From contig CAWJDO010000002.1 in NCBI GenBank assembly GCA_963841635.1, positions 1,240,001-1,304,000 on the forward strand: 64,000 nt of DNA, given 5' to 3'. Under the pieces are notes generated by a model. The model made no database searches, was not told the origin of the DNA, and saw only the letters and a list, made by a program, of their open reading frames with translations. Both the position numbers and the translations under genes were made by a program. This DNA is from DASWZN01 sp963841635. GTDB lineage: Bacteria; Acidobacteriota; Terriglobia; Bryobacterales; Bryobacteraceae. Positions 7,021 to 14,498 of this stretch are shown here, in pieces; positions within the stretch are counted from its first letter, which is position 1, and every line of letters starts with the position of its first letter.

Positions 7021-8327
7021 GCGATGGCCGTGGGGAATCCGTCCGGGCGGTAGGCCCGCGCCAGCACCTGAATCGGATGGATCGGCCGCGTGCCTAGCGC
7101 CTGATCGAACTGAATCGACGCCAGCGGGCAGTCGCTCGCCATTACGTCGGCTTCAACCGCGGCCATGGCGTCGAACGCCTTCTTGCCCGTGAGCATCGCC
7201 AGCGGAAAGAACTCCCGCTTCATGGCCCAAGTGCCGTCGTGGCCCGAGCAGTGCTCGACCAGCTTGACGGTGGCCCCCGGAATCAAGCGCATCAGGTCGC
7301 GCGAGCGGTAGCCGATGTTCTGCGCCTTCAGATGGCAGGGCAAGTGGTAGGCCACCTTCCCCGGCGTGGACCGAAAGTCACGGCAGAACACGCCCTCCTG
7401 TTTCAGCTCGAACAGGAACTCGCACACGTCGCGCGTGGCCGCCGCCACCTCGCGCGCTTCCGGCGTGCCCACCAGTTCCGGATATTCCTTTCGCAGCGTG
7501 TAGGAACACGTGGGGTCGATGGCGACGATCTTCTTGCCCGCACGGGCGTGGGGATGGAGCGACGCCACGTTCTGCCGCGCCAGGCTCTTGGCTAGCTCGA
7601 TATCGCCGTGCTCGAGCGCCGGCATGCCGCAACAAACCTGCTTCGGGCAGGCGAGCGAAATGCCGTTTTTCGAGTAGACTTCGACGGCGTCCTTGCCCAC
7701 CTGCGGCTCGTTGTAGTTCACCGAACAGGTGTAGAAGAGCACCGCGCGCGACGGATCGCCGGCCGGTGGCGGCTGCTTGCGGAACCAGTCTTCGAAGGTC
7801 TCGCCGTGGAAGTCGGGCAGCAGTTTCTGGCGGTGTATGCCGAGCGTAGCCTCCAGGCCGATCCTGAGCAACGGCTGCCGATTCGACCAGTTAGCGAGGC
7901 CCGCACACATGCCCGCCGCCCGGCCGAGCAGGTTGGGGTGCGAAAGGACGCGGTCGCGCAGGCTGAGTCCGCCGGCCTTCTTCCGCACCGCGTTCCACCG
8001 CAGCATGAGCCGCGGGAAATCCAGCTGGAACTCGTGCTTGTCGTCCGGCGTGTAGGGGCACTTGACGTAGCAGATCTTGCACTGAAAGCACAGATCGGCG
8101 ACGCGGCCGGCCTCCGCCTGGGAGACCTGGCGCGCGTCGCCCTCGTGCGCTTCAACGGCCTTGAACAGCTCCGGAAAACTGGGGCAGAGATTGAAGCACA
8201 GGCGGCACCCGTTGCAGATATCGAAGGCCCGCTCGATCTCCCCGCGAAGGGCGGCCTGGTCCCAATACACGTCATCGTTGGGGTTGTAGGACAACCCCGC
8301 TGTGGGCGCGCCTCTGATGGGTGGCAT
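7017..8327 (-). CDS. Fe-S / CCG-domain oxidoreductase (HdrD/GlpC-like)
   Basis: 436 residues. Two 4Fe-4S ferredoxin motifs lie at the N-terminus (CNGCRLCFNLCP, C38/41/44/48; CFQCKICYVKCP, C80/83/86/90). Two CCG-type cysteine-rich domains follow (VCCGMPALEHGD and EHCSGHDGTWAMK), as in heterodisulfide reductase subunit D and GlpC. It is a cytoplasmic electron-transfer protein, likely passing electrons to or from rubrerythrin encoded nine bases upstream; DUF3501 overlaps its 3' end. No flavin domain is present, so the electron donor is unknown. The second CCG has CSG in place of CCG. Anaerobic glycerol-3-phosphate dehydrogenase subunit C is the usual automatic label, but no glpA or glpB is present. 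Confidence 0.85.
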   Translation of the reverse strand: MPPIRGAPTAGLSYNPNDDVYWDQAALRGEIERAFDICNGCRLCFNLCPSFPELFKAVEAHEGDARQVSQAEAGRVADLCFQCKICYVKCPYTPDDKHEFQLDFPRLMLRWNAVRKKAGGLSLRDRVLSHPNLLGRAAGMCAGLANWSNRQPLLRIGLEATLGIHRQKLLPDFHGETFEDWFRKQPPPAGDPSRAVLFYTCSVNYNEPQVGKDAVEVYSKNGISLACPKQVCCGMPALEHGDIELAKSLARQNVASLHPHARAGKKIVAIDPTCSYTLRKEYPELVGTPEAREVAAATRDVCEFLFELKQEGVFCRDFRSTPGKVAYHLPCHLKAQNIGYRSRDLMRLIPGATVKLVEHCSGHDGTWAMKREFFPLAMLTGKKAFDAMAAVEADVMASDCPLASIQFDQALGTRPIHPIQVLARAYRPDGFPTAIA

Positions 8328-8336
8328 GACAGCCAG

Positions 8337-8756
8337 CTACGAAATCGAGTTCAAGCCCTGCTGGAAGCGCCCGGCGTGGGACTTCTCGGCCTTGGCCAGA
8401 GTCTCGAACCAGTCGGCGATCTCGGCGAAGCCTTCCTCGCGCGCGGTCTTGGCCATACCCGGATACATGTCGGTGTACTCGTGGGTCTCGCCCGCGACCG
8501 AGGCGCCAAGATTCTCAAGGGTGTCGCCGATCGGCAGCCCGGTGGCAGGGTCGCCGACTTCCTTCAAGTAATCCAGGTGGCCGTGAGCGTGACCGGTCTC
8601 GCCCTCGGCGGTGTCGCGGAACAGGCCGGCGACGTCGGGATAGCCCTCGATGTCCGCCTGCTTCGCGAAATAGAGATAGCGGCGGTTGGCCTGCGATTCT
8701 CCGGCGAATGCGTCTTTCAGATTCTGGTGGGTCTGGGTTCCTTTGAGTGCTGCCAT
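8337..8756 (-). CDS. Rubrerythrin-type di-iron protein (no rubredoxin domain)
   Basis: 139 residues, a ferritin-like four-helix bundle. Di-iron ligands are visible in FAGESQANRRYLYFA, EGETGHAHGH, GETHEYTDMYPGMAKTAREEGF and KAEKSHAGRF. Classical rubrerythrin is about 190 residues and ends with a rubredoxin Cys4 domain; this protein has no such domain, so it must receive electrons from another protein, most simply the Fe-S protein encoded directly downstream. Rubrerythrins reduce hydrogen peroxide. It is first in the rubrerythrin / CCG / DUF3501 operon and has GGGAGATAAAAC before the ATG on its strand. Confidence 0.93.
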   Translation of the reverse strand: MAALKGTQTHQNLKDAFAGESQANRRYLYFAKQADIEGYPDVAGLFRDTAEGETGHAHGHLDYLKEVGDPATGLPIGDTLENLGASVAGETHEYTDMYPGMAKTAREEGFAEIADWFETLAKAEKSHAGRFQQGLNSIS

Positions 8757-8915
8757 AGTTTTATCTCCCTTGAGTGTCCGCTCCCCGAAGGTTGCGGTTC
8801 TGTAATAAACCTACCTCATTATCCCGCATCTCGAATGCGGGCGTAAGCCAATTGGATGCAGGCCGGCCGGTGGAGGTCGCAGGAGTCTGGCGGGCGTACC
8901 ATGAAGGGGAAAGCG

Positions 8916-9989
8916 ATGCCCGCGCTGGCCCAAGTCCTCTCGGAAAACACGCGCGAGGGAGAACTCTGGGAGCGCCTGGACGACAAGCGCATCCGGTGTT
9001 TCGCCTGCGGCCACCGGTGTCCCATCTTCGAGGGACAGCCGGGCGTCTGTAAGGTGAGGTTCAACTCTGGCGGCAAGCTCAGGATCCCGTGGGGATACGT
9101 GGCCGGCGTGCACTCGGATCCCATCGAGAAGAAGCCGTTCTTCCACGTCCGCCCGGGCGCGAAGGCGCTCAGTTTCGGCATGTTGGGCTGCGATCTGCAT
9201 TGCGGCTACTGCCAGAACTGGGTGACCTCCCAGGCTCTCCGCGACCCGCAGGCGATCTCGTCGGGGGTACGCATCACGCCCGCGGAACTGGTCGGGGCGG
9301 CGCTCGACCGCGGCGCTGAAGCGGTGGTGAGTACTTACAACGAGCCGCTCATCACCGCCGAGTGGGCCGTGTCGGTCTTCAAGGAAGCGAAGGCGGCGGG
9401 GCTTCTCACCGGATTCGTCTCGAATGGCAACGCGACGCCCGAGGTGCTCGAATACCTGCGCCCGTGGCTGGACCTCTACAAAGTCGATCTGAAGAGTTTC
9501 GACGACCGCCGCTACCGCGAACTGGGAGGGCGCCTGGAGCCGATCCTGGACAGCCTGCGCCGCATTCATGCGATGGGCTTCTGGCTGGAGGTGGTGACGC
9601 TGGTGGTGCCGGGATTCAACGACTCGCCGGAAGAGCTGCGGCAGACGGCCGAGTTTCTGGCGGGGATCTCCCCGGACATTCCCTGGCACGTCACCGCGTT
9701 TCACCAGGACTACAAGATGACCGGCCCGCGCGACACACGGCCCGCCGACCTGTTGCGCGCCGTCGAAGCCGGCCGCGCCGCCGGCCTGCGCTACATCTAT
9801 GCCGGGAACCTGCCGGGGGAGCTCGCCGGCCTCGAGGATACGCGCTGCCCCGGCTGCGGCGAGACGCTGGTCCGGCGGCGGGGCTACCGCATCCTGGAGT
9901 ACCGCCTGACCGCAGCGGGCGCGTGCCCGCGCTGCGCGGCCGTGATCCCCGGGCGGTGGCGCGTCGCAAATATCGAGCAGTACAGCTGA
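8916..9989 (+). CDS. amrS: AmmeMemoRadiSam-type radical SAM enzyme
   Basis: A 357-residue radical SAM enzyme with the CxxxCxxC cluster in GCDLHCGYCQNW (about residues 92-99), and the family N-terminus with CFACGHRCPIFEGQPGVCKVR and WGYVAGVHSDPIEKKPFFHV. It also has STYNEPLITAEW and LVVPGFNDSPEELRQ. The C-terminus carries two cysteine pairs (CPGCGE, CPRCAA). AmrS proteins are usually encoded with AmrA/AmrB (MEMO, AMMECR1); no partners are seen here. The start at 8916 has AAGGGG six bases upstream; the longer 8856 start has none. The last codons (RVANIEQYS and the stop) lie in a dispersed repeat also found at 14313. Confidence 0.88.
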   Translation: MPALAQVLSENTREGELWERLDDKRIRCFACGHRCPIFEGQPGVCKVRFNSGGKLRIPWGYVAGVHSDPIEKKPFFHVRPGAKALSFGMLGCDLHCGYCQNWVTSQALRDPQAISSGVRITPAELVGAALDRGAEAVVSTYNEPLITAEWAVSVFKEAKAAGLLTGFVSNGNATPEVLEYLRPWLDLYKVDLKSFDDRRYRELGGRLEPILDSLRRIHAMGFWLEVVTLVVPGFNDSPEELRQTAEFLAGISPDIPWHVTAFHQDYKMTGPRDTRPADLLRAVEAGRAAGLRYIYAGNLPGELAGLEDTRCPGCGETLVRRRGYRILEYRLTAAGACPRCAAVIPGRWRVANIEQYS

Positions 9990-10051
9990 CGGAGGACCAA
10001 TGGTGGGACAGGCACGAATTTCGCGAAGGCGGCGAAATTCGAGCCAGTCCC
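9961..10051. repeat. Dispersed palindromic repeat (copy A) covering the amrS 3' end
   Basis: A leading segment (GCGTCGCAAAT.TCGAGCAGTA) is followed by a near-perfect 20-bp inverted repeat: left arm 10005-10024 GGGACAGGCACGAATTTCGC, loop of seven, right arm 10032-10051. The same unit lies at 14313-14405. It ends in a region between convergent genes, so the hairpin may also act as a terminator. The repeat includes the amrS stop codon. Confidence 0.8.
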
Positions 10052-10099
10052 GGGTCTGCGGCCAATTCCGATACCCGACGGAATCTGCGACGCACTATG

Positions 10100-10405
10100 C
10101 TAGTCCTCCCCCGCCTTCGCCAGCGCCTTCTCGAGCGCAGCCTTGTCCAAAGTGGTGCTGATGAAAAGCTCCTGGCGCGCGCCGGCCGAGAGGGCGATCG
10201 CTTTCCAGCCATTGGTGGTTGGCACCGTCACGTGAACGCGGATCTTGCCGCGCGCGTCGCGCACCGGGCGAATCACTCCCGGGACTACCGAGCGGATGGC
10301 CGAGGGGTTCTCCTCCAGCAGGCGCCGCAGCAGATCGCGCACCCCGTCGATGATGCTGTGCTCGATCTTCAGCTTTCCCTGCGCCGTACGGAGCCGCATG
10401 CCCAT
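10100..10405 (-). CDS. DUF2103-like small protein
   Basis: 101 residues. The order LKIEHSIIDGVRDLLRRLLE, then SVVPGVIRPVRDARGKIRVHV, then TNGWKAIALSAGARQELFIS resembles the DUF2103 (predicted metal-binding) pattern of a His-bearing helix followed by an IPGxI strand. The link is by eye and moderate. It sits four bases downstream of pcm on the same strand and is probably co-transcribed with it. It has no signal peptide and is likely cytoplasmic. Confidence 0.6.
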   Translation of the reverse strand: MGMRLRTAQGKLKIEHSIIDGVRDLLRRLLEENPSAIRSVVPGVIRPVRDARGKIRVHVTVPTTNGWKAIALSAGARQELFISTTLDKAALEKALAKAGED

Positions 10406-10409
10406 CCTC

Positions 10410-11054
10410 TCAGTCTACCCGCGGCGCGGCTTCGCGCAGCGGCACGAAGCGGCAGTACTCGGCCACGTACCAGTCGATCTCGCAGCGCTTTTTCCGTACC
10501 ACGCGCAACTCCTGGTCGGCGAAAGGACCGACGGGAATCACCATGCGGCCGCCGTCTTTGAGCTGCTCGATCAGGGCGCGCGGAACCGCGGCCGCGGCGG
10601 CCGCTACCGATATGGCATCGTACGGGGCCTCCGGCGGGTAGCCCAGCGACCCATCGCCAGCGATCACCGTGATGTTGCCGAGCCGGCCGGCGTTCGCCAG
10701 GTTTTCGCGCGCCATCGCAGCCAGCTCCGGGATGAGCTCGACGGTGATCACCCGTGCGGCCACCGCGGCCAGGACCGCGGCGTGGTACCCGCAGCCGGAG
10801 CCGACCTCGAGCACCGTCTCGTTCCCTCGGAGTTCAAGACACTGCACCATCAGCGCGGTCATGTAAGGCTGCGAAATCGTCTGGCCGTAGCCGATGCCCA
10901 ACGGCTCGTCCGAGTAGGCGGCGCCGCGGTTGTCCTGCAGGACGAACTCCTCCCGTGGAATCTCGAGCATGGCCGCGAGCACCCGCTCGTCGCGAATCCC
11001 CCGGCTGCGCAACTGGCGCGAGACCATCGTGCGGCGCTGGAACGCCCAGTCCAT
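10410..11054 (-). CDS. pcm: Protein-L-isoaspartate O-methyltransferase
   Basis: 214 residues, the family length. The SAM-binding motif I is VLEVGSGCGYHAAVLA, and the active-site region reads YGQTISQPYMTALMVQ. FAYSDEPLGIG and the MVIPVG strand are also conserved. It methylates isoaspartyl residues in damaged proteins to start their repair. The start gives MDWAFQRRTMVSRQLRSRGI. It forms a probable two-gene unit with the small DUF2103-like gene downstream and is divergent from the TonB-dependent receptor. Confidence 0.93.
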   Translation of the reverse strand: MDWAFQRRTMVSRQLRSRGIRDERVLAAMLEIPREEFVLQDNRGAAYSDEPLGIGYGQTISQPYMTALMVQCLELRGNETVLEVGSGCGYHAAVLAAVAARVITVELIPELAAMARENLANAGRLGNITVIAGDGSLGYPPEAPYDAISVAAAAAAVPRALIEQLKDGGRMVIPVGPFADQELRVVRKKRCEIDWYVAEYCRFVPLREAAPRVD

Positions 11055-11220
11055 GCAGGAAGGCTAGCACAGGCGGCGGGTGGCGGCGCTCTTCACGGTG
11101 CCTTAACGGTTCTGTAACACAAGGGAAATCCAGGCTTGCTAAGTTGGGGGTCTTTTCCGTGCGGACTGTCGGCGCGACCCCGCCGAAGACGCGAAATTAA
11201 GGAACATTAAGGAGGCGTCT

Positions 11221-14200
11221 ATGCGTTCGACATTTGCACTCGCCACGCTGACCATGCTTGGTTTGTCCGGTGCGGCGCTGGCTCAATCCGCGGGCGGGCT
11301 CGCGGGAATTTCCGGAGTCGTCCGGGACGCCTCGGACGCCGTAATCCCGCACGCCAAAGTCGTCATCTCGAGCGAGGCTCGCGGGACGATCCGCAGCCTG
11401 GAGACCAACGACGCGGGCCTGTTCTCGGCACCCGCCCTGACGCCCTCATCCGGCTACAGAGTTTCTGTCACGGCTTCGGGCTTCGCCGGATACGAGGCGA
11501 AGGAGCTCACCCTACAGGTGGGGCAGAACCTGGACTTGAGAGTCGTTCTCGCAGTGCAGGCGAGCAGCACGGCCGTCGAGGTCAGCGCCGCCGCGCCACT
11601 GTTGGAGAACACAAAGACCGACATCTCGGGCGTCGTAGACACCAGGTCGATCGAGAATCTTCCGATCAACGGGAGGCGCGTCGACTCTTTCGTCTTATTG
11701 ACGCCCGGCGTCAGCAACGACGGAACCTACGGTCTGCTCACTTTCCGCGGCGTGGCCGGACAGAACTCGTTCCTGGTGGACGGAGTCGATACTACCGAAC
11801 AGTTCTATAACGAGAACGCCGGCCGCACGCGCATTGCCGCGCAGATCTCGCAGGACGCGGTGCAGGAATTCCAGGTGGTTTCGTCCAACTACTCGGCAGA
11901 GTACGGAAAGGCCATGGGCGGCGTGGTCAACACGGTGACTAAGAGCGGCGGCAATGAAATGCACGGCACCGCCTACTGGTTCTATCGCAGCACGGGGTTC
12001 AACGCGCGCGACCCGTTCTCCTCCTTCGTGCCCTCGGAAAAGCGCAACCAGGTCGGCGGCTCGGTCGGCGGGGCGATCAAGAAGGATAAGCTGTTCTACT
12101 TCCTGAACACCGAGATCACGCGGCGCAATTTTCCCCTCGTCTCCAGCCTGAGCACAGTGGCCGTCGATTCCCCATCGCAGACCTGGAAACTCTGCGGCGT
12201 CGGGACTTCGAGCGTGCCGGCGGCGACCGCCGCGCAGTGCACGGCGATCAACTCCCTGCTGCCACGGTTCTATGGCTCAATTCCGCGCACGCTCGACCAG
12301 GAACTCTACTTTGGAAGGTTGGACTATCACGCGTCGGACCGCAACACCTTCAGCGCCAGCTTCAACTTTCTGCACGCTCTGTCGCCCAACGGCATTCAGA
12401 CGGGCGCTTCGTTGACCAACGGCGCGGCCATCACCGGCAACGGCGATGATGCCGTCACGGTGCGCAACGGAAGGCTGCTGTGGACGATGGTGCCGGGATC
12501 GAGCTTCGTGAACGAGTTTAGCTTCGGCGTGGCCACCGACCGGCAGGCCGATACCTTCGACAGCTCCCTGCTGGGAGGCGGGCTCGGGTACCTTCAGGTT
12601 TCGGTGAACGGAACCGGATTGGGACCAGCCAACTACCTTCCCCGCATCGAGCCGAGCGAGAGCCGCTTCCAGTTCCAGGACAACGCCACGTGGATCAAGG
12701 GCTCCCACTCGATCAAGTTTGGCGCCGACATTGCGACCACCAGGGATTACACCTACTACCTGAGCAACTTCTACGGCACCTACACGTACCAGACCGTAAA
12801 CGCGTTCGCCCTGGACTATTCCGGCAATACCGCGGGGTTGAAGCACTGGCAGAGCTACTCGCAGACGTTCGGCAACCCTGTCGTGGACGCCAGGATCAAT
12901 GACTTTGGCTTCTATCTACAAGACCAGTGGCGCGCCACGAACCGGCTGACGCTGAACTACGGAGCGCGGTACGAATACGCGAAATTGCCCCAGCCGACCA
13001 CGTGCAATTCGGACTATCCGTTGACGTGCCACATCCGGTCGTCGCCCACCAACCTGGCCCCGCGCCTGGGCGTCTCGTTTCGCCTGAACGACAAGACGGT
13101 GCTGCAGGCTGGCTTTGGCATGTATTACGCCCGGTTCCAGGGTGGGACCATCGATAACCTGTTCACCACGGGCAACGGCAAAGTACAGTCCAGCGCTTCG
13201 CTGTCGGCGACGCAGCCGGCGCAACTGGCAGCCGGTCCCATATTCCCAAACAGCCTGGCCGCCGTTCCCACGGGGGCCAATGTGTCCTCCACCAGCCTCG
13301 AGATGATGGCCCCGAACCTGAAGACTCCCTACTCGGAACAGGGCAGCATCGGAATCCAGCGGCAGCTCATGGGCGACCTGGCCCTGGACGTTTCCTACAT
13401 CTGGAGCCGCGGTATTCAGTTGTATGGCATCCGCGACCTCAACCTCCCGACGACTGCCACGAATTTCACCTACACCATCAACGACGCGAGCGGCAACGCG
13501 GTCGGGAGTTACGCCACGCCGGTGCTTACCGGCAAGCGTCCGGATACCCGCTACGGCACCTTGGCGTACGTCGAGAACGGCGTCAACAGCTACTACAACG
13601 GCCTGGCGGTGGAATTGAACAAGCGCTTCTCGCATGGGTTGCAGGGGCTGCTCTCGTACACCTGGTCGCATGAAATCGACGATGGCCAGAGCTATGGAGA
13701 GAGCACCAACAACCTGTGGCTGAGCAGTCCCAGCTATTGGCTGTACAACGGCAACTACGCGGCCGACAAGGGCAGCGGCACGCTCGACCAGCGGCACCGG
13801 GTTGTACTGTCCTGGGTCTGGGCGCCCACCTTCACCAAGCGCACCGGCGCATTCTTCAAGTACGCGGTCAACAACTGGCAGCTCTCTTCCATCAGCACGC
13901 TGCAAAGCGGCCATCCTTACGGCAGCACGGTGGTCTATATGACGGACACACCGGTTACCGGCATGTTCTCGAACTTCAGCCTGAATGGCTCGGGCCTGAG
14001 CTCGCGCGTGCCCTGGCTGCCGGTGAACAACTACTATTACCCCGCGTCGTACCGATCGGACGCGCGGCTCACCAAGGCGATTCCGTTCGGCGAAGGCGGA
14101 CGCCACCTCGACCTGAATTTTGAAGTATTCAATCTTGCCAACACGTGGTCCGCCACGGGTTACACCAGCAACCGCGCGTTTTCCGAGGCGAAGGGCGTGA

Positions 14201-14304
14201 TTACGCCGACGCCGCAGAATCTGTACGTGCCGTCGGCCGCCTATGCTACCCCGGATGGGACCCAGGCGCGCCGCATGCAGATTTCCGCCCGGTTTACGTT
14301 CTAG
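11221..14304 (+). CDS. TonB-dependent receptor with carboxypeptidase-regulatory N-terminal domain (Oar-like)
   Basis: 1027 residues with a signal peptide ending GAALAQ. Residues about 27-115 form a carboxypeptidase regulatory-like / CNA-B fold (GISGVVRDASDAVIPHAKVVI...), followed by a plug domain (VDTRSIENLPINGRRVDSFVLLTPG, GGVVNTVTKSGGNEMHGT) and a large beta-barrel ending in the C-terminal Phe (ARFTF) needed for outer-membrane insertion. Acidobacteria carry many such Oar-like receptors, and the substrate is unknown. The ATG is preceded by TTAAGGAGG. It is a lone gene, divergent from pcm, and ends 9 bases before a dispersed repeat. Confidence 0.92.
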   Translation: MRSTFALATLTMLGLSGAALAQSAGGLAGISGVVRDASDAVIPHAKVVISSEARGTIRSLETNDAGLFSAPALTPSSGYRVSVTASGFAGYEAKELTLQVGQNLDLRVVLAVQASSTAVEVSAAAPLLENTKTDISGVVDTRSIENLPINGRRVDSFVLLTPGVSNDGTYGLLTFRGVAGQNSFLVDGVDTTEQFYNENAGRTRIAAQISQDAVQEFQVVSSNYSAEYGKAMGGVVNTVTKSGGNEMHGTAYWFYRSTGFNARDPFSSFVPSEKRNQVGGSVGGAIKKDKLFYFLNTEITRRNFPLVSSLSTVAVDSPSQTWKLCGVGTSSVPAATAAQCTAINSLLPRFYGSIPRTLDQELYFGRLDYHASDRNTFSASFNFLHALSPNGIQTGASLTNGAAITGNGDDAVTVRNGRLLWTMVPGSSFVNEFSFGVATDRQADTFDSSLLGGGLGYLQVSVNGTGLGPANYLPRIEPSESRFQFQDNATWIKGSHSIKFGADIATTRDYTYYLSNFYGTYTYQTVNAFALDYSGNTAGLKHWQSYSQTFGNPVVDARINDFGFYLQDQWRATNRLTLNYGARYEYAKLPQPTTCNSDYPLTCHIRSSPTNLAPRLGVSFRLNDKTVLQAGFGMYYARFQGGTIDNLFTTGNGKVQSSASLSATQPAQLAAGPIFPNSLAAVPTGANVSSTSLEMMAPNLKTPYSEQGSIGIQRQLMGDLALDVSYIWSRGIQLYGIRDLNLPTTATNFTYTINDASGNAVGSYATPVLTGKRPDTRYGTLAYVENGVNSYYNGLAVELNKRFSHGLQGLLSYTWSHEIDDGQSYGESTNNLWLSSPSYWLYNGNYAADKGSGTLDQRHRVVLSWVWAPTFTKRTGAFFKYAVNNWQLSSISTLQSGHPYGSTVVYMTDTPVTGMFSNFSLNGSGLSSRVPWLPVNNYYYPASYRSDARLTKAIPFGEGGRHLDLNFEVFNLANTWSATGYTSNRAFSEAKGVITPTPQNLYVPSAAYATPDGTQARRMQISARFTF

Positions 14305-14312
14305 GGCGGGGT

Positions 14313-14405
14313 AGTGCGTCGCAAATTTCGAGCAGTATGACTGACAGAAGACGTGCGGTGGGACAGGCACGAATCTCGCAAGTGCGGCGAAATTCGAGCC
14401 AGTCC
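14313..14405. repeat. Dispersed palindromic repeat (copy B)
   Basis: Same unit as 9961-10051: the leading TGCGTCGCAAATTTCGAGCAGTA segment (split here as TGCGTCGCAAAT / TCGAGCAGTA) and the arms at 14360-14379 and 14387-14405. It follows the receptor stop codon and lies between convergent genes. Confidence 0.75.
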
Positions 14406-14445
14406 TAGCCAGTCCCGGGTTTGCCGCCACGTCCGAAGGGCGAGT

Positions 14446-14486
14446 GCCTCGACAGGAGTGTCGAGGCTGCAGGCAAGAGTGCCTGC
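14446..14486. terminator. Twin hairpins between convergent genes
   Basis: Two perfect hairpins in a row with related loops: GCCTCGAC-AGGAGT-GTCGAGGC (14446-14467) and GCAGGC-AAGAGT-GCCTGC (14469-14486). They lie between the receptor and the tamB-like gene, whose 3' ends face each other, so a bidirectional terminator is likely. The paired loop words suggest a repeat family rather than a chance terminator. Confidence 0.55.
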
Positions 14487-14498
14487 GCCACGAGCGCC

